Assembly (NCBI RefSeq): GCF_900473935.1
Contig: NZ_UCNN01000015.1
Coordinates: 1-64,000, forward strand
DNA length: 64,000 nt
Source: Synechococcus sp. UW105
Lineage (GTDB): Bacteria > Cyanobacteriota > Cyanobacteriia > PCC-6307 > Cyanobiaceae
Reading direction: 5' to 3'
Numbering within the stretch: the first letter of the stretch is position 1; every line of letters starts with the position of its first letter. A program made the position numbers and the translations under genes. Under the pieces are notes generated by a model. It was not told the origin of the DNA, searched no databases, and saw only the letters and a list, made by a program, of their open reading frames with translations. This document shows, piece by piece, positions 35,692 through 44,937 of the stretch.

Positions 35692-37497
35692 CTACAAGAC
35701 CGACTCAGAAAAAATGGGTTTGGTCAAATATGAATAAAGTGTGCTTGGTAGATTTGGGGAGGGATTGCTGTAAGTTTGAATAAAGGAGCTTCTAGCGGCT
35801 TGAACATCAGAGGAAAACCACCAGTCGGATAAATAAGACCAGTTATCGATCATCATACGGGCGGCTGAGACAGGGTTATCATGCAATATACCTACATCAG
35901 ATAGAGAAGTTAGATGGTATTTGGCAGATTTACGAACCTCCCAGTAGATAGGATCCCAAAATATAAGGGTGGGGATATTTAGATAAAGAGATTCAAGAAA
36001 TGTGGTTGCATTATAAGTGCTGATGAATAGTTTAGTAGATGGATATAATGAATAGATAGGTTTGGTGCCAAGATCAATATCAATATTGGGGAAGAGATGT
36101 GACCATCGTTCAGACTGATGATTATTATAATCAGTAGGACATAGTCTTACCTTGAGTATGGCTTGGAGATGAGAAGGTAATTCATTGACAAAAGCGCACT
36201 GATCACGGAAATAAGAATTCCATTGACATGCAGAGACTGGTACGCTGTACATGTAATAGCTGTAACGTGGCAGAGCACATTGAACTAATAAGGCAAAACC
36301 ATCAGAATTATAACGATATTTTTTTCCATATAGCTTTAAGTTTCCACCGGGTATGACCTTGGGTTTCTTACGATCAGCCCACCCCCAACTAAGAAAATAG
36401 TCACTAATAGATATCTGATGGTCTTCCGTAAAGTTCCATAGAGAAATCCCATAATTACCACCATGCTGGCCTACAAAAAAAGTTGTAGTAGAGTTGGATA
36501 TTGTTTCAGCCACCCAAGCTTTAAAAAAGTCTTGACTGTGGTTGGAATTGGAATCAAAAATAGTTCTTGGATTATTAGGCCAAGGTGATTTCAAAATAAG
36601 GTCGATAAGATCTAAGTATCCTTCTAAATAAATAGTAGGCAGGTGCCTAGGAATAAAGATGGACAAAAGCTTGATGAATTCATCACTAATGGAGGGTATG
36701 CTACAGTTTTGTAGATTTAGTTGAAAACAACGAGCGTTAATGTTGAGAGAGCTATGTGAAATATGGGGAGAAAAGTTGTGTATAGGAGTCTGGCGAAGAA
36801 GAGTGAGAAGAGCAGAATTTAAAGCAGAGCTAAAGTATGTTGAAATGAAGAAATGCTTTTGGTTCTTTAGGGGAAACTTATACAGAATTGAAGAGATTGA
36901 ATAGATCAACCGTCTGAAGAGGATTGAAATACGGGGAAGTACATTAAATAACTTAGTCTCTGCGCCTGCTTCAACCAAACTGACTCGTTCAATGGCATGA
37001 AATTCTAAGAAGTTGAGAATTTGGCCAAAAATCATTTCATTCCAAGGGTCATTTGTAATCATTTCATTGAAAGTCAACATATCTCTTGGAACAAGATCAT
37101 ATATATTGCGATTAATAATGCTTACATATGATATGTCATATAGATTTATAGCGTATTTAAGCATGTACCAACGATCAAAGAGTATTTGCGTAAATGTTCC
37201 AAGCCAAGGAGCGAGAAGTATCCTCCAATAACGCTTATCATAGGACTTGTTATGAATGAGATTAAGCTGATGAGTGAGAGTGTCTAGAAGATGTTCGTGA
37301 AGTAAGCTTAGAGAACAGTAATCCCTATATAATTTAGTGCGGTCATTCCAATGATATTTTACTGTTAATGAATCAAGACTGCTCCAAATATGTTTACGTG
37401 GAAACAAACAACACCATTCACCTAAAAATAATACAGGTTGAGCATCATGAGGCCATGTAGCCTCAATTGGGGTGGTGATCAAAACTCTCTTTGCCAT
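35692..37497 (-). CDS. LIC12162-family putative surface-carbohydrate transferase
   Basis: 601 residues. The N-terminus reads TTPIEATWPHDAQPVLFLGEWC, followed by KYHWNDRTKLYRDY and WRILLAPWLGTFTQILFDRW, which match the LIC12162 family first noted in Leptospira O-antigen loci. The C-terminal half (VGQHGGNYG, then LFISTYNATTFLESLYLNIPTLIFWDP) looks like a GT-B donor domain. Biochemical activity of the family is not known to me. In the operon it follows the tandem hairpins at 37584-37625 and precedes the polymerase. Confidence 0.88.
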   Translation of the reverse strand: MAKRVLITTPIEATWPHDAQPVLFLGEWCCLFPRKHIWSSLDSLTVKYHWNDRTKLYRDYCSLSLLHEHLLDTLTHQLNLIHNKSYDKRYWRILLAPWLGTFTQILFDRWYMLKYAINLYDISYVSIINRNIYDLVPRDMLTFNEMITNDPWNEMIFGQILNFLEFHAIERVSLVEAGAETKLFNVLPRISILFRRLIYSISSILYKFPLKNQKHFFISTYFSSALNSALLTLLRQTPIHNFSPHISHSSLNINARCFQLNLQNCSIPSISDEFIKLLSIFIPRHLPTIYLEGYLDLIDLILKSPWPNNPRTIFDSNSNHSQDFFKAWVAETISNSTTTFFVGQHGGNYGISLWNFTEDHQISISDYFLSWGWADRKKPKVIPGGNLKLYGKKYRYNSDGFALLVQCALPRYSYYMYSVPVSACQWNSYFRDQCAFVNELPSHLQAILKVRLCPTDYNNHQSERWSHLFPNIDIDLGTKPIYSLYPSTKLFISTYNATTFLESLYLNIPTLIFWDPIYWEVRKSAKYHLTSLSDVGILHDNPVSAARMMIDNWSYLSDWWFSSDVQAARSSFIQTYSNPSPNLPSTLYSYLTKPIFSESVL

Positions 37498-37866
37498 AGT
37501 ATTTAAAGTTCATTAGTTAGATGGGGTTGATTGAGGCTGGCATGGAAGAAGTTTGCTAAAGCATTCGATCTACTAGCGAATAATACATAAGATCACTTAT
37601 GTAAGATGTAGTTGAATACTACATCACGGAAAAAAGAGAAATGGTGCCACAAAATTAGCATGTTGTTGGCAGATGCAATTATGTATAGGATAAATAACTA
37701 TGCATTAAACAAATTCTTCTTGATGATAAGTATTTAGTGATCTTAAAATAATCAATGGGCAAGGGGTGCGTCGCATAGATGTATTATAAGAGGAAATATG
37801 GGTTGGTATGAATTGGTTATAGAGCAATGAATCTAGAGTAAAAGAGGCTATAGACTCGATAACTTA
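37498..37866. other. AT-rich intergenic region with two tandem hairpins
   Basis: 369 bases between the methyltransferase stop and the LIC12162-family start. TACATAAG/CTTATGTA (37584-37591 and 37596-37603, loop ATCA) and GATGTAGT/ACTACATC (37605-37612 and 37618-37625, loop TGAAT) are perfect 8-bp stems one base apart. No gene is seen. They may end or attenuate minus-strand transcription, or mark a regulator site. Confidence 0.6.
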
Positions 37867-38559
37867 CTAAACATGAGGTTTGTAAGAGGCTGAAAGCAGC
37901 ATGACTTCTTTAGAGAACCGAACCCATTTAGATGATGACTTGAAAATTGATGGAATCAGTAAACGTGTAATCTCGGCTAAAGGAAAAAGGTATTTGCCAT
38001 AATTGCCCCAAAGAATAGGAAGTTGACGGAATTTTTGAACCTTAACAGAATCGAAACCGTGAATTAATAGAATGTCCCGTAATGAAGAACTCATAAAAGG
38101 GGTTCTATGTGTATAGTCTTCAAAGTAGATTCGATAGTTATAGGTCCAATCTGGACATAAAATGATTGCCAAACCCCCTGGCTTAAGAACCCGATAAACT
38201 TCAGAAATCATACGTTCAGGATAATAAAAGTGTTCAATGACAGATTTTGAATAAACAACATCGAAAAAATTATCTTCATAAGGAATACCATCAATTTCTA
38301 TATCGGATATTTTAAGTATGGCTTGTGGGCAGTAATGTTTAGCAGCAATTGACTGATCAACACCGTAACCATTTACACCCTGGTCAATAAAACCAGCAAG
38401 AAATTCACCACGGCCACAGCCAACATCGAGAAGCTTGTCACCAGACTGTATATTGAAACGCTCAAATAGATAACGAGTTAATTTCTTCGGGTAGGAAGTC
38501 AGAGGACGATCAACCTCGTTGTAAACAACAGATACATAATCAATGCGCTTATCAGCCAT
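37867..38559 (-). CDS. SAM-dependent methyltransferase, class I
   Basis: 230 residues. SAM-binding motif I LLDVGCGRGEFLAGF (about residues 40-54), the acidic end of strand two at YGVDQS, motif at FDVVYSKSVIEHFYYPERMI, and the post-motif VLKPGGLAIILCPDW. This is the Methyltransf_11 style, common in polysaccharide loci for O-methylating a sugar or capping the chain. Substrate not determined. It stands between two gene-free gaps, so it may be expressed separately. Confidence 0.87.
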   Translation of the reverse strand: MADKRIDYVSVVYNEVDRPLTSYPKKLTRYLFERFNIQSGDKLLDVGCGRGEFLAGFIDQGVNGYGVDQSIAAKHYCPQAILKISDIEIDGIPYEDNFFDVVYSKSVIEHFYYPERMISEVYRVLKPGGLAIILCPDWTYNYRIYFEDYTHRTPFMSSSLRDILLIHGFDSVKVQKFRQLPILWGNYGKYLFPLAEITRLLIPSIFKSSSKWVRFSKEVMLLSASYKPHV

Positions 38560-38754
38560 AAAGAAAAAATTCTGAACTGAACGGAGGAATGTGAAAGGGA
38601 TATGGTGTTACTGAATAAATCAATCAAGCATCAGTTGAAAATCAAACTTTGTCTTCATTCTAGCTTTCGAAAAGGGGGCTCATGAAGATTCTCATAAATT
38701 TTTCATACAAGTAGATTTGACGGGTAAGGGCTAAATATGGCAATTATATGTAGG

Positions 38755-40644
38755 CTATTCAAATTTAGTCAAAAATCTACGCCAGAGAGGTAAAGACAAA
38801 TCACAGTTAAATATTTTAGTAGCGTCAAATTGGTGATCAGATGCTTCGTCTATAAATGTTTGGCAAAACAGTAAGAGATCGTCAGCAGAACGAGCATAAT
38901 GCACAAAAGAAGAGGATCTTAAAGGTGAGTTATTCAAAAATTGCTCATCATGAAACAAGCAAACCTTAAAACCCATGAATAGACAATCTAAAATAACGGA
39001 GCTATTAGCAGGTACAATAGCTAGTTTGTAGAGAGGACGGAGGCTGGATAAAGGAAGATAGGAGATTTCTACAAATGGTATGGACTGCTTAACAAAAGAG
39101 AGAGTGGATGCAGTTGACGAGGGATGTGGTTTAAACAAAAAAGTGTATGTTCCGCCAGAGAGTGAGTATAGTTTTGATACAGCTGAAATCATTGACCTTG
39201 TATAGTTGTCATAAAAATCACCAAAAAATAGTATAGTAGGCTTGATATGCGAATTGCCAATAGTAGAAAAGGGTTTATGAGCCAGAGAATCAACTCTACG
39301 TACTAAATGAAGATAACGAAGAGATTCAACACGTATAACTCTGGATGGGTGAATGCCAAATGAGGTCCAGATCTGATCGGATAGAGGTCCAGATGAGGCA
39401 ATGATGTCTGCAGAAAGCCTAATGTCCTGGAGTAGTGTATCGTCAAGTGGTTGACGTAGCGAATTATCAAATAGCTTTAAATCCCAAAATCGAGTAGTTG
39501 AGTGAGGGTATGCAACAGATCTGCCGGAATGATTATTGTGAAATGCTTGAAGAGCAAGAGATTCCCAGCCAAAGCCCTCAGACAGATATAGGAAGAGAAT
39601 AGACGGAGGACTCGCTCTGAAGGCAGTATCGAATAAGTGAGAAAGTAGAATAGAATGAATAGCTTGTTTCCCGAAAAGAGAATTAATATACTCTTCTAAA
39701 AGTAGGGGATAAAAATCAAATTCTAAGATCTTGAATCTAGGCACATGAGTGTTGCTGACAAGTATTTTAAAGTAATCACAAATTGTGCTTTTGAGCACTT
39801 TTAGCGAGACAAAGGAAGAAATATCGAGATGAATATTATTTCCATTGTTATGGGCAAGTAGTTTAAAGAATAACTTTATAGACGGCAAAAGACCATTTGA
39901 GGGCATATATATATGCAAAAAACGTAAGGGGCTATTTGAATATGCAGGCAAAGCAGAAGGTAGACTAGCCCAAAACTTGTCTGTCAATGATTGGTCAAAT
40001 ATGGAGGAAACTGTAGCGTAGTTAAGTACAATAAAACTAGAGGGTAAAGAAGCCCATCGCTTAATATTCAAAAAGAGAATTGGAAAGCGAATGAAGCAAT
40101 AGCCAAGTAGCCAAGAGAGTGATTTAAATGAATAAAGAAATTTTCGCGTGATCGGTAGTGAATCAATTTTGTTGATTGAGGTTTTGAAAGGAGAAGATGT
40201 CCGATGATTGAGGACTGAATAAGATTTTTGTGTATCCGAAAAAATACTTCTTAGCAATAAGCATTCAGTCTCAAGGTATACATTAACGCGTGCTTTGTCA
40301 TCATACGTATCATTTATCCAACAACTAAATGCAAGACATTTAAGAATCAATGGTATGCAGCTGTTTGCTGAAAGATTATGCTTTTCATAAATAGTTGAAG
40401 CAGGCCAAATGTCAATATTGTTTGACAATGTGGAATAAAAAGGGATAGATTTGCAAATATCAGATTTAAGAGAGTGAACCCAATTAAGATAAATATCCTT
40501 GACTTGATTGGCATAGAGCTCGATGATGCGAGTAATAGGTAGGGCATTTATTGCCTCATGAGAATTATTATTCCACAGAATTATGGAGTCATAGCCGTAT
40601 GTCGATGGATTATGCTTTGAATCCCAAATTAGTATATTAGGCAT
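38755..40644 (-). CDS. Large protein of surface-carbohydrate type (possibly TIGR04326-like)
   Basis: 629 residues, rich in Ser, Leu and Ile. The C-terminal third reads like a GT-B transferase: GRSVAYPHSTTRFWDL, then ILFFGDFYDNYTRSM, FLFKPHPSS and LAIVPANSSVILDCLFMGFKVCLF, similar to CMP-sugar-type or glycerophosphotransferase-like donor domains. The N-terminal start NILIWDSKH and central helical part resemble the surface-carbohydrate family TIGR04326 seen with LIC12162 proteins, but I am not certain. No signal peptide or membrane helix. The gene's 5' side abuts a deletion-scar-like region. Confidence 0.55.
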   Translation of the reverse strand: MPNILIWDSKHNPSTYGYDSIILWNNNSHEAINALPITRIIELYANQVKDIYLNWVHSLKSDICKSIPFYSTLSNNIDIWPASTIYEKHNLSANSCIPLILKCLAFSCWINDTYDDKARVNVYLETECLLLRSIFSDTQKSYSVLNHRTSSPFKTSINKIDSLPITRKFLYSFKSLSWLLGYCFIRFPILFLNIKRWASLPSSFIVLNYATVSSIFDQSLTDKFWASLPSALPAYSNSPLRFLHIYMPSNGLLPSIKLFFKLLAHNNGNNIHLDISSFVSLKVLKSTICDYFKILVSNTHVPRFKILEFDFYPLLLEEYINSLFGKQAIHSILLSHLFDTAFRASPPSILFLYLSEGFGWESLALQAFHNNHSGRSVAYPHSTTRFWDLKLFDNSLRQPLDDTLLQDIRLSADIIASSGPLSDQIWTSFGIHPSRVIRVESLRYLHLVRRVDSLAHKPFSTIGNSHIKPTILFFGDFYDNYTRSMISAVSKLYSLSGGTYTFLFKPHPSSTASTLSFVKQSIPFVEISYLPLSSLRPLYKLAIVPANSSVILDCLFMGFKVCLFHDEQFLNNSPLRSSSFVHYARSADDLLLFCQTFIDEASDHQFDATKIFNCDLSLPLWRRFLTKFE

Positions 40645-40671
40645 ATTTATAGAATTAATTGCGCAACAAAG

Positions 40672-40992
40672 TCAAGAAATGCGTTTCAAGTTTGACATTA
40701 ATATATGTGCAGCATAGTTCTTGTTGTTGTATTTAATGGAAGCGTAGTAGCCCTTATGTGCGTATTCATATGCCACAGCACGGTGAGTGAGAAGATACTT
40801 CAGTTTATCATATAAAGACCAATTATATGTTACTAACCAACAGTCCTTAAAACCTGGATTGATAAATGGATTTTTGTACGGATCGGCTGAGGTCAGGAGT
40901 GCATTAAAGTTGGCAAGTGCCTCGTATGCAAATAACCCTGGTGCCATAGAATAAAGCTCGTTGATTACAATGTGGCTTGGAGGAGTTCTAAT
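40672..40992 (-). pseudogene. C-terminal remnant of a CgeB-like glycosyltransferase
   Basis: The frame is open from just after a TGA at 40993-40995 to the stop at 40672. The readable sequence SHIVINELYSMAPGLFAYEALA, LLTSADPY and WSLYDKLKYLLTHRAVAYEYA matches the pattern of the C-terminal donor domain of Glyco_trans_1_2 (CgeB-type) transferases: a serine-asparagine start, EA(L/M)A, LLTSAD and the terminal helix. The only ATG (40947) cuts into this domain, so 91 residues from it would be a truncated protein. The N-terminal ~two thirds of the enzyme is absent. Confidence 0.5.
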
Positions 40993-41144
40993 TCATCGGC
41001 GGCATGATGAAAATATTGCACAAGTTCTACTGTTGTCTCATCAACAATCAAGAGTAATTTTTCCTCAGGGAGCATACCTCCAAAATGGGAGAGAAGATAT
41101 CGAGAAACATTGGAGAGCTGGGTAAAAGAAGAATCATTAGTCAT
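40965..41144 (-). pseudogene. N-terminal remnant, 59-codon frame
   Basis: ATG 41144 to TAA 40965. The peptide starts MTNDSSFTQLSNVSRYL and contains EEKLLLIVDETTVELVQYFHHAADEL, a strand-then-helix pattern reminiscent of the N-terminus of M29-type aminopeptidase-like proteins, but this is a weak resemblance. It ends in the region where the glycosyltransferase remnant begins in another frame, and the two overlap by about 28 bases. It could be a true small protein; a truncated gene start is more likely given the neighbour. Confidence 0.35.
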
Positions 41145-41147
41145 AGT

Positions 41148-41864
41148 TCATTCATAGATGTGATGATCAAAATATGTATCAGGATGGATTAGTAAATAAA
41201 TTAAGGGATGCAGGGAACGGACATGCTCAGAAATAGATCTGGTATCACCAGATTGCAATTTTCCATGCGAATAACATTTCCATTGAGTCCACTCAGAGTC
41301 ACTAATGTAGAAAGATGAATTAAATAAATTAAAACTCGGAGAATTGTCATAGGCCTCATAAACAAGGCCAAACTCTTCAGGATTACGATCAACCCAAAAA
41401 TCTAAATTGTTAAATCCTGTCATGCCGCCGTGACTAGCTACACCACGGACTGATATATCGAGAATAGTGTTCAAAGTTGATAAATCCCTACGTAAACAAT
41501 CTGCCGGATCTTCATGCCAGATACAGGCTTGGTCAATAATTTCACTATGATAACCTATTTCATGTCCTGAATCGCGAATTGACCTTAAAATTTTATAACT
41601 TTCGAAAGAGAACGGGTTGTATTCTTTTGCATGTAAGCGGACAAAAAAAGTAGCATTAATCCCTAGCCGATTAAACATCTCTTTCAAGCGATCTGCTTTT
41701 TTGACAGACATATCGATATCTACTCTGTTGACAATGGTTAGAGGCGAAAGATTGCATTTTTTTTGAGAGTATTCAAAACATGAAATAAATTCATATCCAG
41801 CTTTAATTGCTGCAATATATTGATTTTCCAAATTTTGATATGTAAAGCTAAATTTTTTTTTCAT
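41148..41864 (-). CDS. Polysaccharide-deacetylase-like protein
   Basis: 238 residues, NodB-like fold. Motif 1 is VNRVDIDMS (the paired Asp), then ATFFVRLH, and SGHEIGYHSEIID. In classical NodB deacetylases the last motif has HxxxH as zinc ligands; here only the first His is followed by SE, and no second His at +4. A similar HEIGYHYE form occurs in deacetylase-like proteins of O-antigen loci. So metal use and activity are uncertain. The ATG overlaps the HisF-like stop by 4 bases, so the two are translated together. Confidence 0.72.
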   Translation of the reverse strand: MKKKFSFTYQNLENQYIAAIKAGYEFISCFEYSQKKCNLSPLTIVNRVDIDMSVKKADRLKEMFNRLGINATFFVRLHAKEYNPFSFESYKILRSIRDSGHEIGYHSEIIDQACIWHEDPADCLRRDLSTLNTILDISVRGVASHGGMTGFNNLDFWVDRNPEEFGLVYEAYDNSPSFNLFNSSFYISDSEWTQWKCYSHGKLQSGDTRSISEHVRSLHPLIYLLIHPDTYFDHHIYE

Positions 41865-42622
41865 TTTAAAAGCCCATGAATTAATTTGTTGTCTGGGAAA
41901 TTTACTAACACTCCCATGCCTTGTTTTTGAAACACAACCATACTGCCTAGAGCTACTGCAGAAGAGCCACCCTTCTTCACAACATTAACAATATCCTGTA
42001 AGTTGCCTGCACCACCATGAGCAATCAGAGGAATAGACAAGGCGTTGGCAACACTATGTACAAGCTCGAGATCAAAACCATTCCAAGTTCCTTCGCGATC
42101 GATAGAAGTAAGCATGATCTCACCAGCGCCGAACATTTCAGCTTTCTTCGCCCAGACCACCGGATCAAGGTCTGTGCGCCTTCGGCCATTCCGAGTACGC
42201 ACAGTATTTGCTCCGAAAAGTCCTCTCTTGACGTCAATAGAGACAATAACTGCTTGGCTCCCATAAACGGTCGATATTTCGCGGATAAGATCAGGTCTCT
42301 CTATCGCAGCAGTATTGATAACCACCTTCTCAATACCGGCAGCAAAGATAGCGCGAGCATCCTCCAACGAGCGGACACCGCCACCGATACCAAGTGGCAT
42401 GAAACACTCATCAGCCAGGTCAGCAATTAGGTGATAATCGGGTCCGCGATGAAAACGATCTGGAGTAATATCTAGTACTAATAGCTCATCAACCTCGAGC
42501 TCATTGAAAATACGAACGGTATTACAAGGGTCTCCGACATATTCAAATCGATTAAATTGGATAGTCTTGACTAGACAACCCTCACGAACAAGCAATACAG
42601 GAATAACTCTGGTTCTTAACAT
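41861..42622 (-). CDS. HisF-like cyclase subunit of an amidotransferase system (HisF2)
   Basis: 253 residues, TIM barrel: RVIPVLLVREGCLVKT, FNELEVDELLVLDITPDR, PLGIGGGVRSLEDA, EIMLTSIDREGTWNGFD and PLIAHGGAGN, which parallel HisF of histidine synthesis. Position next to HisH-like and WbpG-like genes shows it is the HisF2 of sugar amidine synthesis, which with HisH2 delivers ammonia to WbpG in Pseudomonas O-antigen synthesis. The LLVREG wording differs from the true HisF CLDVxxGRV start. Overlaps HisH by 7 bases. Confidence 0.88.
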   Translation of the reverse strand: MLRTRVIPVLLVREGCLVKTIQFNRFEYVGDPCNTVRIFNELEVDELLVLDITPDRFHRGPDYHLIADLADECFMPLGIGGGVRSLEDARAIFAAGIEKVVINTAAIERPDLIREISTVYGSQAVIVSIDVKRGLFGANTVRTRNGRRRTDLDPVVWAKKAEMFGAGEIMLTSIDREGTWNGFDLELVHSVANALSIPLIAHGGAGNLQDIVNVVKKGGSSAVALGSMVVFQKQGMGVLVNFPDNKLIHGLLK

Positions 42623-43227
42623 GAAAAGTACGCAAAGTTTTTTAATAGCTGCATACCGAAGCGGTGACTCTTCTCAGGATGGAATTGTGCACCCATTATG
42701 TTTGAATGTTGCACAGCAGCAGCAAAATCCTGTCCATGCCTGGTTCTCAGGACCGTGTCATGCGGATCGTCAGTTTTAACACAAAACGAGTGAACGAAAT
42801 AGAAGCGAATCTCCCCATCAAGGTGATCTGTGAGCTTAGATTGACGAGTTCGTTCCGCAACGTTCCAGCCCATATGCGGAATCTTGATACCAGATTCCGA
42901 AGGGATCCGACGAGTGACCGCAGGAATCCAACCTAAGCCAGGTCGGGTACCTTCCTCGCTTCCGCGTGTTAGCAGTTGCATTCCCAGACAGATTCCCAAT
43001 ATAGGCACCTTTTGATGCAGAGCTTTATCGTCTAACACTTGCCGAATTCCTGAATCATCAATCCTTTCCATCGCGGCATCAAACGCACCAACACCAGGAA
43101 GAATGATGCTAGAAGCATTCGAAATTCGCACCGGATCACAGGTTACTTCACAATCAACCTCAACCCGACGGAGCATATTAACCACCGAGCCTAAGTTGCC
43201 CATGCCATAATCAATAATAGTAATCAT
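42616..43227 (-). CDS. HisH-like glutamine amidotransferase (HisH2)
   Basis: 203 residues, class I glutaminase. It has IIDYGMGNLGSVVNML, nucleophile Cys in GICLGMQLL, and the His-Glu pair in GAQFHPEKS. It generates ammonia from glutamine and passes it through HisF2. The WbpG-like gene lies 5 bases upstream on the same strand. A duplicate of the histidine-pathway hisH would normally not be in a polysaccharide locus, so the sugar-amidine role is the better reading. Confidence 0.9.
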   Translation of the reverse strand: MITIIDYGMGNLGSVVNMLRRVEVDCEVTCDPVRISNASSIILPGVGAFDAAMERIDDSGIRQVLDDKALHQKVPILGICLGMQLLTRGSEEGTRPGLGWIPAVTRRIPSESGIKIPHMGWNVAERTRQSKLTDHLDGEIRFYFVHSFCVKTDDPHDTVLRTRHGQDFAAAVQHSNIMGAQFHPEKSHRFGMQLLKNFAYFSC

Positions 43228-43232
43228 TCAGA

Positions 43233-44417
43233 TTATTTAGATGGGAAACAATACTTCAAATAAAAGCTCATGGGGACTAGATCAGCTTTTGCGAGCAACT
43301 TAAACAGTAGTCTAAACCGCTCAAAACGTCTTTTATAGGTAGGGAATTCGGACCAATCACGTGGTGGCTCGCTCATGACAAGAGAGTACTCAGAAGGAGA
43401 GATATTAAGTCTCTTTAAAAAGTAGTCAAGCAATTGCCGCTCAACTATTGGAGGTGAATTGTACTCAGCCCAAGCAGTAGCGCGATCCATAGATCCATTG
43501 CGAACACGAGCTGCAAGTGTGTTATTCCGAAGATCACCACCGAATTTTTCCGGCATGTAGATACTATGGTAAAAAGCCGTCATACGGTTTTCAAGATGGT
43601 GTCCACCGTAATATTGCCAGCCATAACGCTGATTAAGAAGAAGTTGAGCTTCTTCCTTGGAGTAGTTAAGATACCAAAGAGGACGGATAAATTTCGGCTT
43701 GTCGATAATAGCTGACTTTAAAAACCTCGAAAACGTCATCAACGGATAGGTCCGTAACTGCTGCTCACCAAAAAGTCGATGGATAGACTGAATGTACTTG
43801 CCGTCGAAATAATTCCGCCCGAGTGGAGTAATACCTTCCTCAATAAATGAATGTCCTTCCAATATTGCACTAATTCCGTATTTAGCAGCCACTCTCCTCA
43901 GTGTATATGCATAACCCAAATCAGTAGAGGCTTCAATTTCAGCAACACCCGCGAAAAAAAAGGATCGAAAAATATCATCAATTTCTTTATTGTTTACAAC
44001 GTGAGTGTATAAATCAACCCCTGTGCTAAAAAGAACTTTACGAATATTCTGAGTCGCGATCGCAGTATTCCATGTGTTGTCGTAATGAACTGCAAGTGGT
44101 CGCAAACCCTGTTCGACTGCCCAATGAATAAGATATGACGAATCAGTCCCTCCACTAACGCCGATAACGCAATCATATCTTTTTTTTCGACCTTCAAAAC
44201 GGATCTCATCTATAATTTTTTTAAGGCGATTTTTACCATTTAACTTTCCTGTAGCGTACTGCGCTGACAAACTTTCGACCTGTCTACAATAGTTACATAC
44301 ACCCTCCGAATCGAAAGTGATAGAGGGTACGCGTTCATCGTAAATACATCGACTGCAAATACGAACGTTAGCAAGAGAAATATCCGGATTAAGCCTATAC
44401 ATTGCTGTTTCGGTCAT
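43233..44417 (-). CDS. N-acetyl sugar amidotransferase (WbpG family)
   Basis: 394 residues from ATG 44417; a second ATG at 44402 is nearly as plausible, and the frame extends to a TTG at 44432. N-terminal zinc-ribbon-like [11 protein letters not shown] and CNYC, then the PP-loop [19 protein letters not shown], and [12 protein letters not shown]. This is the WbpG/PseA type, which with HisH2/HisF2 converts an N-acetyl group into an acetamidino group on a nucleotide-linked amino sugar. The start overlaps the acyltransferase stop by 23 bases. Confidence 0.9.
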   Translation of the reverse strand: MTETAMYRLNPDISLANVRICSRCIYDERVPSITFDSEGVCNYCRQVESLSAQYATGKLNGKNRLKKIIDEIRFEGRKKRYDCVIGVSGGTDSSYLIHWAVEQGLRPLAVHYDNTWNTAIATQNIRKVLFSTGVDLYTHVVNNKEIDDIFRSFFFAGVAEIEASTDLGYAYTLRRVAAKYGISAILEGHSFIEEGITPLGRNYFDGKYIQSIHRLFGEQQLRTYPLMTFSRFLKSAIIDKPKFIRPLWYLNYSKEEAQLLLNQRYGWQYYGGHHLENRMTAFYHSIYMPEKFGGDLRNNTLAARVRNGSMDRATAWAEYNSPPIVERQLLDYFLKRLNISPSEYSLVMSEPPRDWSEFPTYKRRFERFRLLFKLLAKADLVPMSFYLKYCFPSK

Positions 44418-44937
44418 TAACAACAGGTCCAACTATTTGACATGGATTTCCGTAAGCCTTCATTGCATTTGGCACATCATTCAAAACAACACTATTTGCT
44501 CCAATAATACAGCCATCTCCGATACTTACACCTTTAGCAATGATAACGTTTGGACCAACATAACAATTACTCCCAACCGTTGTAGGAGCCCGCTCAATTT
44601 CAACATTGCCACCAGAAGTTGCCCATTTCACGGAATCGTGAGTATAAATCTGCACCCCCGCGGCAATAGAGCAATGCGAACCAATTGACAAACTCCCGGT
44701 ACCATCAAGTAACACCCAAGGACCTATCCAAGTATTAGCGCCAACAGATACATTGCCCAATACAATAGAACTATCGTAGATACTGGCTCCCTCTCCAAAA
44801 CCAAGAAGTCGTGCTTTTTCCCATCGATTAACGATATAATCACCGAACGGTAAAGTTCGCTTAATTTTAGTATTCAGATCATCGCGTGCAGCACGCCATA
44901 CGGTTTGGAGCCGACTCAAAGTATATTCTTCGTTCAT
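44395..44937 (-). CDS. Hexapeptide-repeat acyltransferase
   Basis: 180 residues. After ~45 helical residues there are left-handed parallel beta-helix turns ([57 protein letters not shown]), with the catalytic His in YTHDSVKWA, as in maltose/galactoside O-acetyltransferases. It probably acetylates a sugar of the repeat unit. The stop overlaps the WbpG-like gene start and its own ATG overlaps the asparagine synthase stop by 4 bases. Confidence 0.86.
   Translation of the reverse strand: MNEEYTLSRLQTVWRAARDDLNTKIKRTLPFGDYIVNRWEKARLLGFGEGASIYDSSIVLGNVSVGANTWIGPWVLLDGTGSLSIGSHCSIAAGVQIYTHDSVKWATSGGNVEIERAPTTVGSNCYVGPNVIIAKGVSIGDGCIIGANSVVLNDVPNAMKAYGNPCQIVGPVVNDRNSNV

Noticed and set aside
37584-37625. 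tRNA or CRISPR-like repeat in the 37.5-37.9 kb spacer
   Set aside because: The two hairpins have different stems and no cloverleaf or repeat-spacer pattern.
41861-43227. True histidine-pathway hisF/hisH
   Set aside because: Adjacent WbpG-like gene and the polysaccharide context favour the sugar-amidine role; a genome-wide search would settle it.
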